Position numbers and translations under genes: made by a program | NCBI GenBank assembly: GCA_014655195.1 | Contig: BNBH01000007.1 | Span: 35,151-99,150, forward strand | DNA: 64,000 nucleotides | Direction: 5' to 3' | DNA from: Streptomyces cellulosae | GTDB taxonomy: Bacteria; Actinomycetota; Actinomycetes; Streptomycetales; Streptomycetaceae | The notes under the pieces: generated by a model | The model's database searches: none | The model's input: the letters and a program-made list of their open reading frames with translations, nothing else | What the model was told of the DNA's origin: nothing | Shown: positions 63,547 to 64,000 of the stretch, piece by piece | Position numbering within the stretch: the stretch's first letter is position 1 | How the letters are laid out: each line of letters opens with the position of its first letter

Positions 63547-64000
63547 TCAGCCGTCGACGGTGAAGTGCAGCATGTCCTGCAGCCACGGGAACCGCAGCAG
63601 CGGGTCCGGCTGCATCATCAGCGCCAGCAGCACGATCACCAGGCCCAGGCCGCCGTAGGTGACGATGTCGGTGAAGCGGGAGCGCACGGCGAGCATGCCG
63701 ACGTCCGGCACCACCCAGCGCAGGACCGCCCCGGCCAGCAGCGCGGCGCCGATGATCAGCAGCCCGACCCGGAACACGTCCAGCGCGGTCAGCAGCAGCC
63801 CCAGGCCCACGGTGAGCAGCACGGCCAGGATCGGCCACTGCCGGGCGGGCGCGGGGGCGTCGCCGGGGGCCGCGCGGCCGCCGCCCTCGGGGCGCGCGGT
63901 GTCCCGGGTGAACAGCGGGAACCTACGGGTGGCGCGGCGCGGGGCGCCCTCGGCGTCGGGCGCGCTGACCGCGTCGCGCACGGTGACGTCCTCGGGGGAC
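63547..64000 (-). CDS. DUF3017-type membrane protein, probably cut by the window edge
   Basis: At least 144 residues from GTG 63981. The frame is open to the end of the window and the preceding residues (SPEDVTVRDAV) read as coding, so the true start may lie beyond. After a basic, Pro-rich N-terminal region three membrane helices follow (QWPILAVLLTVGLGLLLTAL, VGLLIIGAALLAGAVLRWVV, YGGLGLVIVLLALMM). The protein ends LLRFPWLQDMLHFTVDG. This matches the small DUF3017 family that from memory lies next to folD in Streptomyces. Function unknown. Confidence 0.75.
   Translation of the reverse strand, partial: SPEDVTVRDAVSAPDAEGAPRRATRRFPLFTRDTARPEGGGRAAPGDAPAPARQWPILAVLLTVGLGLLLTALDVFRVGLLIIGAALLAGAVLRWVVPDVGMLAVRSRFTDIVTYGGLGLVIVLLALMMQPDPLLRFPWLQDMLHFTVDG

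Overview
The window is high-GC (about 72% by eye) actinobacterial DNA. Gene content points firmly to a Streptomyces chromosome core: GTG starts, GTGA/ATGA couplings, leaderless genes, many ECF sigma factors and two-component pairs, and the intergenic repeats typical of the genus. From memory the gene order resembles the S. coelicolor SCO4825-SCO4870 interval read backwards; this was not checked against a database. No CRISPR, phage, IS element, rRNA or tRNA was seen.

Layout. 0-5.8 kb: a TetR/FAD-monooxygenase divergent pair with two operators, a LeuE exporter, a stand-alone methylmalonyl-CoA mutase large subunit, and an L,D-transpeptidase lipoprotein. 5.8-14.3 kb: two paralogous ECF sigma/membrane-partner cassettes, several small unknown genes (one a 42-residue membrane peptide), a shared promoter-like element, and a GH20 hexosaminidase. 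14.4-18.8 kb: a UraD-like protein and sdhCDAB with a strong terminator. 18.8-23.9 kb: a NarL-type kinase/regulator pair, two miniature chimeric frames squeezed between them, and a convergent monooxygenase/MFS exporter operon; the locus is bracketed by copies of one palindrome. 23.9-30.7 kb: a membrane protein/DCC/TetR group with two TTGAAC palindromes, an MMPL exporter and an OmpR-type two-component system. 30.7-34.5 kb: metallophosphoesterase, DD-carboxypeptidase and YihY/BrkB protein. 34.5-38.7 kb: GtrA, UbiA-type phosphoribosyltransferase, PAP2 phosphatase, DprE1 and DprE2, which together make up a polyprenylphosphoryl-arabinose pathway. 38.7-44.5 kb: 2'-5' RNA ligase-like protein, trpS, another ECF/anti-sigma pair, a secreted protein, and glyA behind a ZTP riboswitch. 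44.6-48.4 kb: ATP-grasp/lipoprotein pair, MocR regulator and AhpD-like protein. 48.4-56.3 kb: a betaine operon (aldehyde dehydrogenase, choline dehydrogenase, ATPase, fused permease, binding protein). 56.3-59.8 kb: an uncharacterised three-gene operon in which the first two proteins share an almost identical 18-residue motif. 59.9-64 kb: mdh, a long minisatellite, an XRE/DUF2690 membrane protein and a DUF3017 protein cut by the window edge.

The best candidate for something undescribed is the shared-motif operon at 56.8-59.8 kb, where the motif resembles the short homotypic (amyloid-type) motifs that link signalling partners. Others are the coupled mini-frames between the kinase and regulator at 20.2-20.5 kb, and the sigma-factor region with three TGACRY-N17-CAGTAM elements and a possible small RNA.
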